A stretch of DNA of 49,149 nt from Pseudomonadota bacterium (GCA_025356815.1 JANXQL010000013.1:1-49149), one strand, 5' to 3'; numbered from the stretch's first letter, positions 27,106 to 37,082 are shown. Notes: generated from the letters alone by a model not told the origin. Numbers and translations: made by a program.

Positions 27106-28061
27106 GCGCGGACGAGGATATCCGCCATGCCTGTGCGCTGCTGCGTGCCGGGCAACTCGTCGCGATGCCGACCGAGACCGTCTACGGTCTCGGCGCGAAT
27201 GCACGCGACGATGCCGCGGTCGCCAGGATCTATGCGCTGAAAGGTCGCCCGCCGGGCCACCCGCTGATCGTGCACCTCGCCGACGTCGCGCAACTGGCCG
27301 CCTGGGCAGTGGAGGTGCCCGACGCGGCACGGCGTCTCGCGATGCGGTTCTGGCCCGGCCCGCTGACGCTGATCCTGCCGCGCGCGCCCGGGGTCAGCGA
27401 TGCCGTGACCGGGGGGCAGGACACCGTCGGCGTGCGAGTACCATCGCACCCGGTGGCACAACGCCTGCTGCGGGCCTTCGGCGACGGCATCGCCGCCCCG
27501 TCCGCAAACCGCTATGGCCGCGTCAGTCCCACGACGGCCGCACACGTGCGTGAGGAGTTCGGCGCCCAAACCCCGTTCCTGCTCGAGGGCGGCGACTGCG
27601 AGGTCGGGCTGGAATCGACGATCGTCAGCCTCGTCGGGGAACCCCTGCTGGTGCGTCCCGGCGGCATCCCCCAGGCAGATCTGGAGGCGATCACCGGCCC
27701 GCTGCGACGCGCGGCGGCGGGCGAGGGCCCACGGGCCCCGGGCACGACGGTCGCCCACTACGCGCCGACGACCGCGCTGAAGCTTGTGACCTGCGACCTG
27801 CTGGCCTCGCCCGTGCCCGCGGATGTCGCGGTGCTGGCGCGCCGGCCGGCGCCCGCCGGCTTCGGCGGCAAGCTCTGGCTCGACGCCGGCACGGACCCCG
27901 CGCGTTACGCGCACGACCTGTACGCGAGCCTGCGGCGCCTCGACCGCGTCGGCGCGGGCAGCATCCTCGTCGAGGCGGTGCCGGAGGATCCCGCCTGGGA
28001 CGCCATCCGCGACCGGCTCGCGCGCGCAGCCGCGGCTTGCGCGGCGGAGGAATTGGCCTAG
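27102..28061 (+). CDS. L-threonylcarbamoyladenylate synthase (Sua5/TsaC family)
   Basis: The 319-residue length indicates the Sua5-type architecture: a YrdC catalytic domain (about 1-200) plus a C-terminal Sua5 domain. Motifs include MPTETVYGLGANA, the KGRPPGHPLIVH phosphate/threonine site and APSANRYGRVSPT. It makes threonylcarbamoyl-AMP from threonine, bicarbonate and ATP for the t6A37 modification of ANN-decoding tRNAs. The GTG start overlaps the previous stop as GTGA, so translation is probably coupled. Its TAG stop lies within a candidate promoter for the next gene. Confidence 0.92.
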   Translation: MSADEDIRHACALLRAGQLVAMPTETVYGLGANARDDAAVARIYALKGRPPGHPLIVHLADVAQLAAWAVEVPDAARRLAMRFWPGPLTLILPRAPGVSDAVTGGQDTVGVRVPSHPVAQRLLRAFGDGIAAPSANRYGRVSPTTAAHVREEFGAQTPFLLEGGDCEVGLESTIVSLVGEPLLVRPGGIPQADLEAITGPLRRAAAGEGPRAPGTTVAHYAPTTALKLVTCDLLASPVPADVAVLARRPAPAGFGGKLWLDAGTDPARYAHDLYASLRRLDRVGAGSILVEAVPEDPAWDAIRDRLARAAAACAAEELA

Positions 28062-28064
28062 AAT
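28037..28064 (+). promoter_or_regulatory. Candidate promoter for the decarboxylase gene
   Basis: TTGCGC (28037-28042) and TAGAAT (28059-28064) are 16 bases apart, just before the GTG at 28090. The -10 element shares its first three bases with the TAG stop of the preceding gene. Confidence 0.4.
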
Positions 28065-28089
28065 CCGCGCCCCCGCAGGAGTCCGCCCA

Positions 28090-29292
28090 GTGCCCAAGCC
28101 CGCTCTCTCGTTCCGCCAGCGCGATGCTGCCCAGTCGCTTCGGCTCGCGGCCCCGTATACGCGCCCGGATCTGGAGGCACTGGTCGCCCGGCATGGCTCG
28201 CCGCTCCTGCTGGTCGACTGCGACGTGATCCGCGCACAGTACCGGCGGCTCGCGGCCGCCCTGCCCGGGGTCGATCTGCACTATGCGCTCAAGCCGCTGC
28301 CGGAGCTGGCGGTGGTGCAGGCCTTGAAGCAGATCGGCGGCTATTTCGACCTCGCCAGCGGTGGCGAGGTGGAGCTTGTGCGCAGCGCAGGCGTGGACCC
28401 GGACCGCTGCATCCATACCCATCCCATCAAGCGCGATGCCGACATTCGCGATGCGCTGCGCTTTGGCGTGCGGATCTTCGTCGCCGACAACGCCGACGAG
28501 CTGGGCAAGTTCGTGCGCCACCGCAAGCGCGTGCGCATCCTGCTGCGCGTCGCGTTTCGCGCCGCCGACGCGGTCTGCGACCTGTCGCGCAAGTTCGGCT
28601 GCGACCCGGAGGCGGTCCCCGGGCTGCTCGCCCTCGCCCGCACGCTCGGCGTCGAGGTCGTGGGGCTGTCGTTTCATGTCGGCTCGCAGACGCCGACACC
28701 CGCCATGCACGTGCGGGCCGTCGAGGCGTGCGGCACGCTGATCACGGCGGCACGCGCCGCTGGCTTCAACCTGTCGGTCCTCGACATCGGCGGCGGCTTT
28801 CCGGCGGACTATCGCGAGGCGGCCATGCCGATCGAGGAGTTCTGTGCCCCGATCCGCGCCGCGCTCGCCGCACTGCCGTCCGGCCTGCGGCTGCTCGCGG
28901 AGCCCGGGCGTTACATCAGTGCGCCGGCAGGCACGTGCGTCGCGAGCGTCGTCGGCCGCGCGTTGCGCGATGGTCGCTGGTGGTTCTATCTCGACGATGG
29001 TGTCTATGGCTCGTTCAGCGGCCAGGTCTACGACCACGCCCGCTACCCGGTGAGCGCGCTGCGCGAGTCGGACCAGCGCGTGCCGGCTGTCCTCGCCGGG
29101 CCCACCTGCGACAGCATCGACGTCATCGACGATCAGATCGAACTGCCACTGCTGGAGGCCGGCGAGCTCGTCGTCGGCCGGCACATGGGCGCGTACACCT
29201 CGGCCTGCGCCGGTGACTTCAACTTCATCGCGCGCGCGCGGGTGCTGGCGGTCAATGCGCTTGAACCGTGCCCTGCGCCCGAGCCGACTTGA
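28090..29292 (+). CDS. Type III PLP-dependent decarboxylase (ornithine/lysine decarboxylase-like)
   Basis: The protein has 400 residues from GTG 28090, with AGGAG eight bases upstream. It has the alanine-racemase-fold N-terminal barrel with the PLP lysine Lys68 (HYALKPLPE), the glycine-rich phosphate site DIGGGFPADY, EPGRYISAPAG, and the C-terminal GPTCDSID motif whose Cys340 reaches across the dimer. These point to an ornithine or lysine decarboxylase making putrescine or cadaverine, not to diaminopimelate or arginine decarboxylases. Which basic amino acid is preferred cannot be read from sequence. It is probably expressed from its own promoter at 28037-28064. Confidence 0.88.
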   Translation: MPKPALSFRQRDAAQSLRLAAPYTRPDLEALVARHGSPLLLVDCDVIRAQYRRLAAALPGVDLHYALKPLPELAVVQALKQIGGYFDLASGGEVELVRSAGVDPDRCIHTHPIKRDADIRDALRFGVRIFVADNADELGKFVRHRKRVRILLRVAFRAADAVCDLSRKFGCDPEAVPGLLALARTLGVEVVGLSFHVGSQTPTPAMHVRAVEACGTLITAARAAGFNLSVLDIGGGFPADYREAAMPIEEFCAPIRAALAALPSGLRLLAEPGRYISAPAGTCVASVVGRALRDGRWWFYLDDGVYGSFSGQVYDHARYPVSALRESDQRVPAVLAGPTCDSIDVIDDQIELPLLEAGELVVGRHMGAYTSACAGDFNFIARARVLAVNALEPCPAPEPT

Positions 29293-29324
29293 GTTTGACG
29301 CGGCCGTCAGCAACACTGACCCGG

Positions 29325-29891
29325 ATGCCGACCCGTGACCCCGCCGCCGCGCGCCTGACGCGCCGTACCGTACTTGCCTGGGGCGGGGCGGCGGCGGTCG
29401 CCTGCGTGGCGATACCGGCAGTGTCTCGCGCCGCTGGAACGGGTTCCCGACGTATTGTCCTGCACAATACCCATACACAAGAGTCGCTGACGACCGAATA
29501 CTGTCGCGATGGCGCCTACTGCGCGCCGGCCCTGCAGGACGTCGCGCACGTGCTGCGCGACCACCGCAACGGCGCGATGCACGCGATCGATCCGGGACTG
29601 CTCGACCTGCTGTTCACGGCCGCCGAGCGCTGTGGTCGCGATGCTGAGTTCGAGGTCATCTCCGGCTACCGCTCACCCGAGAGCAACGCTGCGATGCACG
29701 CGCGATCGCCCGGCGTCGCGTCGCACAGCATGCACATGGAAGGTCGTGCCATCGACGTGCGCCTCGTCGGCTGCGATCTGACGCGCCTGCGGGACAGCGG
29801 CCTCGCCCTCGCGCGCGGTGGCGTGGGTTTTTATCGTGACCTGCAATTTGTCCACCTTGACACCGGTCGGGTTCGGGTCTGGAACGGTTGA
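29325..29891 (+). CDS. Tat-exported DUF882/M15-like murein peptidase family protein (YcbK-like)
   Basis: A 188-residue protein with a twin-arginine signal: LTRRTVLAWGG followed by a hydrophobic stretch ending near SRA (about residue 36). The mature part carries the M15-type zinc site: SMHMEGRAIDVR (His and Asp) and a later FVHLD (His). Relatives are LD- or DD-type peptidoglycan peptidases or M15-like proteins exported by Tat. ATG 29325 gives a clean Tat signal; an upstream GTG at 29268 would overlap the decarboxylase and bury the signal. Its TGA overlaps the TTG start of the cytochrome gene. Confidence 0.82.
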   Translation: MPTRDPAAARLTRRTVLAWGGAAAVACVAIPAVSRAAGTGSRRIVLHNTHTQESLTTEYCRDGAYCAPALQDVAHVLRDHRNGAMHAIDPGLLDLLFTAAERCGRDAEFEVISGYRSPESNAAMHARSPGVASHSMHMEGRAIDVRLVGCDLTRLRDSGLALARGGVGFYRDLQFVHLDTGRVRVWNG

Positions 29892-30334
29892 ATCTCGTCC
29901 GCAGTCATGCGGCCGCGAGATGCCGACGGCGGCACGCCTGCCTCGGCCTGATCCTTGCGACCACGCTGCTCGCCGCCTGCGGCCCGACCCCGCCCGCCGC
30001 GGCGGTGAATCCCGCCGCCCGTCTCTACGCGATCAACTGCAGCGGCTGCCATGGCGCCGCGGGGCAGGGCGTGCGCGGCATGCAGCCGCCGCTGGCCGGG
30101 ACGCCGGTGCCGAACGGTGAAGCCGACGTGCTGCTCGCCTGGGTGATGTACGGGCGTCGCCCGGCCGCCTTGCCGCGTGGCCAGTACGCGGGCGTGATGC
30201 CGCAGTTCGCGTACCTGAAGGACGAGGATCTCGCGGCGCTGCTGACCTGGGTCCGCGCCAGCTTCGGCAACCGAGCCGCACCGGTCACCCGGTCCATGGT
30301 GGCGGCCGCCCGGCTCGCCCAACCCGGCCACTGA
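29888..30334 (+). CDS. c-type cytochrome lipoprotein
   Basis: A 148-residue protein starting at TTG 29888, which overlaps the previous stop (TTGA). A basic N-terminus and hydrophobic segment end in a lipobox LAAC, so the mature protein should be lipid-anchored on the periplasmic side. One haem-c site, CSGCH, is followed by a likely axial Met in VMPQF. This is a single-haem class I cytochrome, probably a small electron shuttle or domain partner. No oxidoreductase partner is adjacent, so its role is unknown. Confidence 0.83.
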   Translation: MNLVRSHAAARCRRRHACLGLILATTLLAACGPTPPAAAVNPAARLYAINCSGCHGAAGQGVRGMQPPLAGTPVPNGEADVLLAWVMYGRRPAALPRGQYAGVMPQFAYLKDEDLAALLTWVRASFGNRAAPVTRSMVAAARLAQPGH

Positions 30335-30362
30335 GCGCGACAATCCGCCGGGGAGTGCGTTG

Positions 30363-30707
30363 ATGTCACCGCTCGCCCAGACGATCCTGCTGCTGTCGCT
30401 GTCGAACGTCTTCATGACGTTCGCGTGGTACGGCCACCTCAAGACGATGAACCATCGCGCCTGGTGGGTCGCGGCGCTGGTCTCGTGGGGCATCGCGTTG
30501 TTCGAATACCTGTTGCAGGTGCCGGCCAACCGCATCGGTGTCGGCGTCCTCACGGTGCCGCAGCTGAAGATCCTGCAGGAAGTGATCACGCTGACCGTGT
30601 TCGTGCCCTTCGCGCTGCTCTACCTGCGCCAGGGGCTGAATCTCGACTACCTGTGGGCGTCGCTGTGCATGCTCGGCGCCGTCTACTTCGTCTTCAGGGG
30701 GCAGTGA
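30363..30707 (+). CDS. DUF486 family small membrane protein (DMT-like)
   Basis: A 114-residue protein with four hydrophobic segments and the conserved features TFAWYGHLK, SWGIALFEYLLQVPANRIG and QLKILQEVITL typical of DUF486. The family belongs to the drug/metabolite transporter superfamily by fold but has no proven substrate. ATG 30363 has GGGGAG upstream. Its TGA overlaps the ATG of the HIT gene. Confidence 0.87.
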   Translation: MSPLAQTILLLSLSNVFMTFAWYGHLKTMNHRAWWVAALVSWGIALFEYLLQVPANRIGVGVLTVPQLKILQEVITLTVFVPFALLYLRQGLNLDYLWASLCMLGAVYFVFRGQ

Positions 30708-31174
30708 TGGATGTGTCAATGTCGACGGCGATCCACCGGCGCGTGGTCGCGCTGCGGGCCGGTACCGACCCGACCCGGATCGCGCGCCTGCCCGTGGGTT
30801 GGGTGGTGCTGGGCGATCCGCAGGTGCTGGAGGGTTACTGCCTGCTGCTGCCGGACCCGGTCGTGCCGCACCTGAACGCGCTGGCGGTGGCCGAGCGCAC
30901 GGCATTCCTCGCCGCGATGGCGGCGGTGGGCGATGTGCTGCAGGTCGAATGCCGGGCGGTGCGCATCAACTACGCGATGTTCGGCAACGTGGAGCCAGCG
31001 CTGCATGCGCACCTGTTCCCGCGCCGCGCCGACGAGCCCGCCGAGCGCGCGACCGCACAGCCATGGGCGTGGGACTGGGGCATGGCCCCTGCGTTCAGTG
31101 AGGCGGCGCACGGGGCGCTGCGCGACCGGTTGCGTCGCGCGCTGCTGCGCACGGTGCCCGGCGCGCTGGGCTAA
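30707..31174 (+). CDS. HIT family protein
   Basis: A 155-residue histidine-triad-superfamily protein. The motif region reads [15 protein letters not shown], a degenerate HxHxHx form in which the third triad position is not a clear histidine (HAHLF). Family members hydrolyse nucleotide phosphoramidates or dinucleotides; the altered triad means activity is uncertain. It overlaps the DUF486 stop by one base (TGATG). Its TAA stop overlaps the TAG stop of the convergent DUF255 gene. Confidence 0.8.
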   Translation: MDVSMSTAIHRRVVALRAGTDPTRIARLPVGWVVLGDPQVLEGYCLLLPDPVVPHLNALAVAERTAFLAAMAAVGDVLQVECRAVRINYAMFGNVEPALHAHLFPRRADEPAERATAQPWAWDWGMAPAFSEAAHGALRDRLRRALLRTVPGALG

Positions 31175-33261
31175 CGTCCGACGCCGTCGCGCAGGCGACG
31201 CACGAGCGAGGCGAACGAGTCGATCGGCGGCTCGCACGTGGTGCCGGTGCACACGTAGGCGATGCCCTCGGCGGCGGATGGCTTGCCTGCCAGCGCCGGA
31301 GGCAGGTCGTCGATGTCGTCGCCGATCGCGAGCACGATTCGGCGCGGGGCGTACAGCCGGGCGAGTTCACCTCGCCATCCCTCGACCAGCGCCTGCGGGC
31401 CGCGCAGCAGCACGATCTCGGTCGGCGCCAGCTGCTCCTCGAGCGCGTCGAGCAGCGCCGCATGGGCGCAAGGATAGCGCTCGATCGCAGACCACGCCGC
31501 CCGCAGCGTCCGCTCCGACGCCGTCAGATAGCGTGGCTCGCCGAGCAGGTAGCCAAGGCGGACGAGCAGTCGCGCGGCGACTCCGTTGCCGGCGGGCAGC
31601 GCCTCGTCGGCGAACGCCTTGGTGCGGTGGATCAACGCCTCGCCGTCGTCCGCGGTGAACCAGAAGCCGCCGTCCGCACGGTCCTCGAAGTGGGCAAGTG
31701 CGGCCTCGGTGAGCGCCACCGCGAACTCCAGATCCGCGCTCCGCCAGCGGACCTGCAGCAATTCCAGGAGCGCATCGGCGAGGAATACGTAGTCGTCAAG
31801 ATAGGCGGCGATGTGCGAGCGGCCGTCCTTGTGCGTCGCCCACAGCCGCCCGTCGTGCCACAGTCGCTCGCGCAGGAAATCGACGGCGCGGGTTGCGGCG
31901 GCCTCGAGGTCGGGGCGATCCAGTGCCCGCGCGGCGATCGCGAGCCCCCGCACCATCAACGCGTTCCACGCCGTCAGCACCTTGTCGTCGCGATCCGGCG
32001 CGATCCGTCGCTCACGGGCGTCCCGCAGTCGTTGCAGCCCCTGGCGGATGCGCGTCTGCGTCCTGTCTGTGCAGGCGCCGCAGGTCGCCGCGACCTCGCT
32101 GACGGGCACGAACGCGTGCAGGTGCCAGTGGCGCTGCTCGAAGTTGGGCGGGCGATCCAACCCGAAGCGTTGCGCGAGCGGCGCGTACTCGTCCGCCGGC
32201 AGCAGCACGCGGACCTCGGCCGCGTCCCACACGTAGTAGCGGCCCTCCTCGCCCCCGGAGTCGGCGTCGAGGCTCGAGCAGAAGCCGCCGCCCGGCGCCT
32301 GCATCGTGCCCAGCACCCAGTCGGCCGTGCCGTTCGCGGCGTCGCGGTACAGCGGATCGCCGGTGGCGACGGCCGCCTGCGAGTACAGCGCGAGCAGTGC
32401 GCCGTTGTCGTACAGCATCTTCTCGAAGTGCGGGATCATCCACCAGGCGTCGGTGGAGTAACGCGCGAATCCGCCCCCGACGTGGTCATACAGGCCGCCT
32501 TCGGCCATGCGCGTCAGCGACAGCGTCGCCATGTACAGCGCCTGCAGGTCCGGTGACTGCGGGTGCTGGCTCGCCGCCCAGTGGCGCAGCAGGCGCTCGA
32601 TGCTGCCGGCGGCCGGGAACTTCGGCGCCGCGCCAAAGCCGCCGAATTCCCGGTCGCACGTGCGTTCCAGCTGCGTACGGGCCGCGGCCAGCGGTGCCGC
32701 GTCCAGGCGTATCGCGGGGTCCGGGGCCGATGGGGTGAGGTCGGCGAACACGGCCGCCAGACGGTGATTCTGCTCGCGAAGCTGTTGCTGCTGCTCGCGG
32801 TAGTAGCGTGCGACCCGCCGCAGCAGGTCCACGAACGACGGCAGCCCGTGGCGCGCCTCGCTCGGAAAGTACGTGCCGCCGAAGAAAGGCAGGTGGTCGT
32901 CCGGGGTCAGGAACATCGTCAGCGGCCAGCCGCCGCCGCGGTGCGTGATGACCTGCTGCGCGATCTGGTAGACGCGGTCGAGGTCGGGCCGCTCCTCGCG
33001 ATCGACCTTGATGTTGACGAACAGTTCATTCATGACCGCAGCGGTCGCCTCGTCCTCGAACGACTCGTGCCCCATCACGTGACACCAGTGGCAGGCGGAG
33101 TAGCCGATGGACAGCAGGATCGGCTTGTCCTGCCGGCGGGCACTCGCCAGCGCCTCGGTCGACCAGGGATGCCAGTCGACCGGGTTGGTCGCGTGCTGGC
33201 GCAGGTAGGGGCTCGTCTCCAGCGCGAGGCGGTTCTCGCGGCCGGCGGGCTTAAGAGTCAT
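31171..33261 (-). CDS. DUF255/thioredoxin-like domain protein (YyaL / SPATA20 family)
   Basis: The protein has 696 residues from ATG 33261, normal for the family. The N-terminal thioredoxin-like DUF255 domain contains Cys57-His-Trp-Cys60 in [18 protein letters not shown], followed by [13 protein letters not shown] and [12 protein letters not shown]. The rest (about 200-690) is an (alpha/alpha)6-like barrel related to glycoside-hydrolase or epimerase folds. The function of this widely conserved family (including human SPATA20) is not established. No signal peptide is seen, so it is probably cytoplasmic. It is divergent from rlmI across about 116 bases. Confidence 0.9.
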   Translation of the reverse strand: MTLKPAGRENRLALETSPYLRQHATNPVDWHPWSTEALASARRQDKPILLSIGYSACHWCHVMGHESFEDEATAAVMNELFVNIKVDREERPDLDRVYQIAQQVITHRGGGWPLTMFLTPDDHLPFFGGTYFPSEARHGLPSFVDLLRRVARYYREQQQQLREQNHRLAAVFADLTPSAPDPAIRLDAAPLAAARTQLERTCDREFGGFGAAPKFPAAGSIERLLRHWAASQHPQSPDLQALYMATLSLTRMAEGGLYDHVGGGFARYSTDAWWMIPHFEKMLYDNGALLALYSQAAVATGDPLYRDAANGTADWVLGTMQAPGGGFCSSLDADSGGEEGRYYVWDAAEVRVLLPADEYAPLAQRFGLDRPPNFEQRHWHLHAFVPVSEVAATCGACTDRTQTRIRQGLQRLRDARERRIAPDRDDKVLTAWNALMVRGLAIAARALDRPDLEAAATRAVDFLRERLWHDGRLWATHKDGRSHIAAYLDDYVFLADALLELLQVRWRSADLEFAVALTEAALAHFEDRADGGFWFTADDGEALIHRTKAFADEALPAGNGVAARLLVRLGYLLGEPRYLTASERTLRAAWSAIERYPCAHAALLDALEEQLAPTEIVLLRGPQALVEGWRGELARLYAPRRIVLAIGDDIDDLPPALAGKPSAAEGIAYVCTGTTCEPPIDSFASLVRRLRDGVGR

Positions 33262-33377
33262 GGCTGAAAGTCCGGGGCGGGTCGGGCGTGTCGGCTAGAA
33301 TGCGGTGCCTGCGAACTATACGCGACCCCTCGAGGGCGCCCCGCAGCCCCCACCCCGCCCGCCAGCCGAGACGCCCG

Positions 33378-34610
33378 ATGAGCCAGGATTCCGATCTGAA
33401 CGCCGACGACCCGTCGACCGCCGTAGAGCTGCCGGTGCTCAGGCTCAAGCGTCATGAGGAGAGGCGGGTGGCGGCCGGCCACCTGTGGATCTTCAGCAAT
33501 GAGGTCGACACCGCGGCGACGCCGCTGACCGCGTTCGCGCCGGGCGCACTCGCCGCGGTGCGCTCCGACCGCGACAAGTTCCTGGGCTATGCCTACGTGA
33601 ACCCGCATTCGCTGATCGCCGCGCGCATCGTCGGTCGCGACCGTGGCTTCGCACCCGGTCCGTCACTGATCGTGCACCGGCTGCGCGTTGCGCTCGCGCT
33701 GCGCGAGCGGCTCTATCCCGAGCCCTACTATCGGCTGGTGCACGGCGAGTCCGACGCGCTGCCGGGCCTGGTGGTCGATCGCTACGGCGATGTGCTGGTG
33801 GCGCAGATCGCCACGGCCGGCATGGAGGTACAGAAGGGGGCGATCGTCGCGGCGCTGCAGAAGGTCGTGAAGCCGCGCGTGATCGTGTTCAAGAACGACT
33901 CGGGTGCGCGCGAGCTGGAGAACCTGCCGAAGTACGTGGAGCCCGCGTTGGGCGAGCTGCCCGCGACGGTCAGCGTGCGCGAGCAGGGGCTGTCGTTCAC
34001 CGCGCCACTCGCGGCTGGCCAGAAGACGGGCTGGTTCTACGACCAGGCGGCGAACCGGCGCCAGTTCCTGCCGCTGATCAAGGGCGCGAGCCGGGTTCTG
34101 GATGTGTTCAGCTACGCCGGCGGCTGGGCCGTCGGCGCTGCGCGCGACGGCGCCGAGGTCGTCTGTGTCGACTCCTCCGCCGGCGCGCTCGAGGCGGCCG
34201 AGCGCAACGCCGCGGCCAACGGCGTCGCGCTGCGCACGATCAAGGACGACGCGTTCACCGCGCTCGAGGCCCTGCACGCGGCCGGTGAGAAGTTCGACGC
34301 CGTGATCGTCGACCCGCCGGCGTTCATCAAGCGCCGCAAGGACGCGCCGAAGGGCGAGGCGGCCTACAAGCGCATCAATCAGCTGGCGATGCAGCTGCTG
34401 GGACGCGACGGGCTGCTGGTGTCCTGTTCGTGCTCCTATCACCTCGAGTCGGACGCGCTGCTCGACGCGATCCAGCGCAGTGGCCGCCACCTCGGGCGCT
34501 TCGTGCAGGTGCTGGCCAGCGGCGGGCAGTCGCCGGACCATCCGGTCCATCCGGCGATCCCCGAGACGCGCTATCTGAAGGCTTTCCTGTGTCGGGTCAC
34601 GCACGAGTGA
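33378..34610 (+). CDS. rlmI: 23S rRNA m5C methyltransferase RlmI-like (class I SAM-dependent)
   Basis: A 410-residue protein with an N-terminal PUA-like domain (VLRLKRHEERRVAAGHLWIFSNEV), a central segment around WFYDQAANRR, and a Rossmann SAM domain (VLDVFSYAGGWAVGAARDG, catalytic-region VDPPAFIKRR and SCSCSYHL). RlmI methylates C1962 of 23S rRNA. A GAGACG-type site and the position of the PUA domain support ATG 33378. The intergenic TAGAAT at 33296-33301 could be its -10. Assignment within the RlmI/RlmK group rests on domain order. Confidence 0.87.
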   Translation: MSQDSDLNADDPSTAVELPVLRLKRHEERRVAAGHLWIFSNEVDTAATPLTAFAPGALAAVRSDRDKFLGYAYVNPHSLIAARIVGRDRGFAPGPSLIVHRLRVALALRERLYPEPYYRLVHGESDALPGLVVDRYGDVLVAQIATAGMEVQKGAIVAALQKVVKPRVIVFKNDSGARELENLPKYVEPALGELPATVSVREQGLSFTAPLAAGQKTGWFYDQAANRRQFLPLIKGASRVLDVFSYAGGWAVGAARDGAEVVCVDSSAGALEAAERNAAANGVALRTIKDDAFTALEALHAAGEKFDAVIVDPPAFIKRRKDAPKGEAAYKRINQLAMQLLGRDGLLVSCSCSYHLESDALLDAIQRSGRHLGRFVQVLASGGQSPDHPVHPAIPETRYLKAFLCRVTHE

Positions 34611-34619
34611 GCCGGGGGC

Positions 34620-35375
34620 ATGGACGCTGAGCACGCGCTGCGCGCGATCCTGCGCGCACTGATCCTGCCGCCGACGGGTCCTATTCTGCTGGCGGGCGCG
34701 GGACTGTGGCTCGGCTGCCGTCGCGCCGTGCTCGGGCGATGGCTGGCCGGGGTCGCACTCGCGCTGCTGCTGCTGCTGTCGACGCCGGTGGTGGCGTCAC
34801 GTCTCGCGGGGCTGGTCGCGGTCTACCCGCCAATGCCCGTCGCGGCGCCGCTCGCGGCCGACGTGATCGTCGTGCTCGGCGGCGGGCTGCGGGGCGCTGT
34901 GGATCCGGCGACGGCCGCGCCGGGACCTGCGACGCTCGAGCGCCTGGCCGGGGCCGCGGCGATCGCGCGAGCCAGTGGACTGCCGCTGCTGCTGTCCGGC
35001 GGCCGGCTCGAATCGGGCCCCGCGGAGGCGCCCGTCATGCAGGCGGCGCTGCGCGCTTCCTTCGGGCTCGAGGCGCGCTTCATCGAGGCTACGTCGCGCG
35101 ATACGCATGAGAACGCCCTCCACAGCGCCCGCATCCTCGCGCTCGCCGGGCTGCACCGGGTGGTGCTGGTGACCTCGGCCGTGCACATGCCGCGCGCGGT
35201 CGCCGAGTTCAGGGCGGCAGGCCTCGAGGTGATGCCGGCGCCGGTGGCCACCACGGGCGCGGGGGGTGGCGACCTCAGCGACTGGCTGCCACGCGCCTCG
35301 GCGCTTGAAACGAGCTACGGCGCCCTGTACGAATGCGGCGGGCTACTCGTGGCAAGGCTGGCGGCCCGTCGCTGA
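34620..35375 (+). CDS. YdcF/ElyC family (DUF218) membrane protein
   Basis: A 251-residue protein with one or two N-terminal membrane helices (about 14-33 and 39-65) followed by the DUF218 domain: DVIVVLGGGL, LPLLLSGG, SRDTHENALHSARIL and VVLVTSAVHMPRA. Relatives such as ElyC are linked to envelope and peptidoglycan precursor homeostasis. ATG 34620 follows a GGGGG run 9 bases after rlmI. The lgt gene starts 38 bases downstream. Confidence 0.87.
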   Translation: MDAEHALRAILRALILPPTGPILLAGAGLWLGCRRAVLGRWLAGVALALLLLLSTPVVASRLAGLVAVYPPMPVAAPLAADVIVVLGGGLRGAVDPATAAPGPATLERLAGAAAIARASGLPLLLSGGRLESGPAEAPVMQAALRASFGLEARFIEATSRDTHENALHSARILALAGLHRVVLVTSAVHMPRAVAEFRAAGLEVMPAPVATTGAGGGDLSDWLPRASALETSYGALYECGGLLVARLAARR

Positions 35376-35413
35376 CGTGGGTCCGGGGCCGGGATTTCGC
35401 TACACTCTCCCGC

Positions 35414-36235
35414 ATGCTCCACTACCCCGGATTCGACCCCGTCGCGCTGGCCCTGGGCCCCGTCAAGCTGCGCTGGTACGGGATCATGTACGTGATCGGC
35501 TTCCTGTCGGCGTGGGGACTGTCGCGTCATCGCGCTGCCCGCCCCGGATCGACGTGGACGCCGCTGGACGTCGACGACGTCATCTTCTTCGCCGTGTTCG
35601 GCGTGATCCTCGGCGGGCGTATCGGCTGGCTGCTGTTCTACGGACAGCAGGCGCTGCACGAGGACCCGTCGTACTGGTACAAGATCTGGCAGGGCGGGAT
35701 GAGCTTCCACGGGGGCCTCCTCGGCGTGCTCGCCGCGTTGTGGTTCTTCTCCTGGCGGCGCGGCCGGCGCCTGGTCGATGTGTTCGACTTCGCCGCGCCC
35801 CTGCCGGCGATCGGCTTCGGCGCGGGCCGCATCGGCAACTTCATCAACGGCGAACTGTGGGGCAAGCCAACCGACGTGCCCTGGGCGTTTCAGGTGACGC
35901 GCGAGGACGGTCTGGTGCAGGTGCTGCACGCATCGCAGCTTTACGAGGCGGCGCTCGAGGGCCTCGTGCTGTTCCTGATCCTGTGGTTCTACACCGTGCG
36001 ACCCCGGCCACGCTGGGCGCCTTCCGGCCTGTTCCTGCTGTGTTACGGGTCGTTCCGGGTCCTGATCGAGTTCGTGCGCGTCCCGGACGCGCAGCTGGGC
36101 TACCTCGCCGGAGGCTGGGTGACGATGGGCATGATCCTGTCGAGCCCGATGCTGCTGGCGGGACTGTTGATGCTTGCCTATGGCTACGCGACACGCAGGC
36201 CCTCCGGCAACTTCACGACCGCGGCCGGGGGCTGA
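35414..36235 (+). CDS. lgt: Prolipoprotein diacylglyceryl transferase
   Basis: A 273-residue polytopic membrane enzyme with Lgt signatures: [23 protein letters not shown] and the family motif [13 protein letters not shown]. It transfers diacylglycerol from phosphatidylglycerol to the lipobox cysteine of prolipoproteins, the first step in lipoprotein maturation, and so would also act on the cytochrome lipoprotein encoded nearby. A -10-like TACACT at 35401-35406 lies 7 bases before the ATG, so a leaderless transcript is possible, though no good -35 is seen. It is followed 7 bases later by thyA, a common gene pair. Confidence 0.95.
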   Translation: MLHYPGFDPVALALGPVKLRWYGIMYVIGFLSAWGLSRHRAARPGSTWTPLDVDDVIFFAVFGVILGGRIGWLLFYGQQALHEDPSYWYKIWQGGMSFHGGLLGVLAALWFFSWRRGRRLVDVFDFAAPLPAIGFGAGRIGNFINGELWGKPTDVPWAFQVTREDGLVQVLHASQLYEAALEGLVLFLILWFYTVRPRPRWAPSGLFLLCYGSFRVLIEFVRVPDAQLGYLAGGWVTMGMILSSPMLLAGLLMLAYGYATRRPSGNFTTAAGG

Positions 36236-36242
36236 GCGGAGG

Positions 36243-37037
36243 ATGAAGCAGTACCTCGAGCTGCTGCGCCACGTGCGCGAGCACGGCACCCCCAAGAGCG
36301 ACCGGACCGGCGTCGGTACGGTGGCGAGCTTCGCCTGGCAGATGCGCTTCGACCTCAATGCCGGCTTTCCGCTGGTGACCACCAAGCGGCTGCACCTGAA
36401 GAGCATCGTGCACGAGCTGCTGTGGTTCCTGCGTGGCGAGACCAACGTGCGTTCGCTGCAGGCGGCGGGGGTCGCGATCTGGGACGAATGGGCGGACGAG
36501 CAGGGCGATCTGGGCCCGGTCTACGGCAAGCAGTGGCGCGACTGGGTGGCGCCGGATGGGCGCCATATCGACCAGATCGCGATCGCGCTGGAAACGCTGC
36601 GCAGGAATCCCGACTCGCGGCGGATCATCGTCAGCGCCTGGAACGTCGGCGAGCTGGAGAAGATGGCGCTGCAGCCGTGCCATGCGTTCTTCCAGTTCTT
36701 CGTCGCGGGCGGCCGGCTCAGCTGCCAGCTCTACCAGCGTAGCGCCGACCTGTTCCTCGGCGTGCCGTTCAACATCGCAAGCTACGCGCTCTTGACCCAC
36801 ATGGTCGCGCAGCAGTGCGAGCTTGCGGTCGGCGACTTCGTCTGGACCGGCGGGGATTGCCATATCTACAGCAACCACTTCGAGCAGGTCGACCTGCAGC
36901 TGTCGCGCGCGCCACTGCCGCTGCCGCGACTGTCCATCCGGCGCCGGCCACCGACGCTGTTCGACTACGCGTACGAGGATTTCGAGATCCTCGACTACCA
37001 GTACCATCCGGCCATCAAGGCCGAGGTTGCCGTCTGA
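36243..37037 (+). CDS. thyA: Thymidylate synthase
   Basis: The protein has 264 residues, the same length as E. coli ThyA, with the catalytic Cys146 in [13 protein letters not shown], the phosphate-binding RRIIVSAWN and folate-site residues in [11 protein letters not shown]. It converts dUMP to dTMP using 5,10-methylene-THF. The ATG at 36243 follows GGAGG. It probably shares a transcript with lgt. Confidence 0.96.
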   Translation: MKQYLELLRHVREHGTPKSDRTGVGTVASFAWQMRFDLNAGFPLVTTKRLHLKSIVHELLWFLRGETNVRSLQAAGVAIWDEWADEQGDLGPVYGKQWRDWVAPDGRHIDQIAIALETLRRNPDSRRIIVSAWNVGELEKMALQPCHAFFQFFVAGGRLSCQLYQRSADLFLGVPFNIASYALLTHMVAQQCELAVGDFVWTGGDCHIYSNHFEQVDLQLSRAPLPLPRLSIRRRPPTLFDYAYEDFEILDYQYHPAIKAEVAV

Positions 37038-37082
37038 GCGCGGCCGTCGATTTTCCATCAGCCTGAGTTTCGAGGATCCCGC

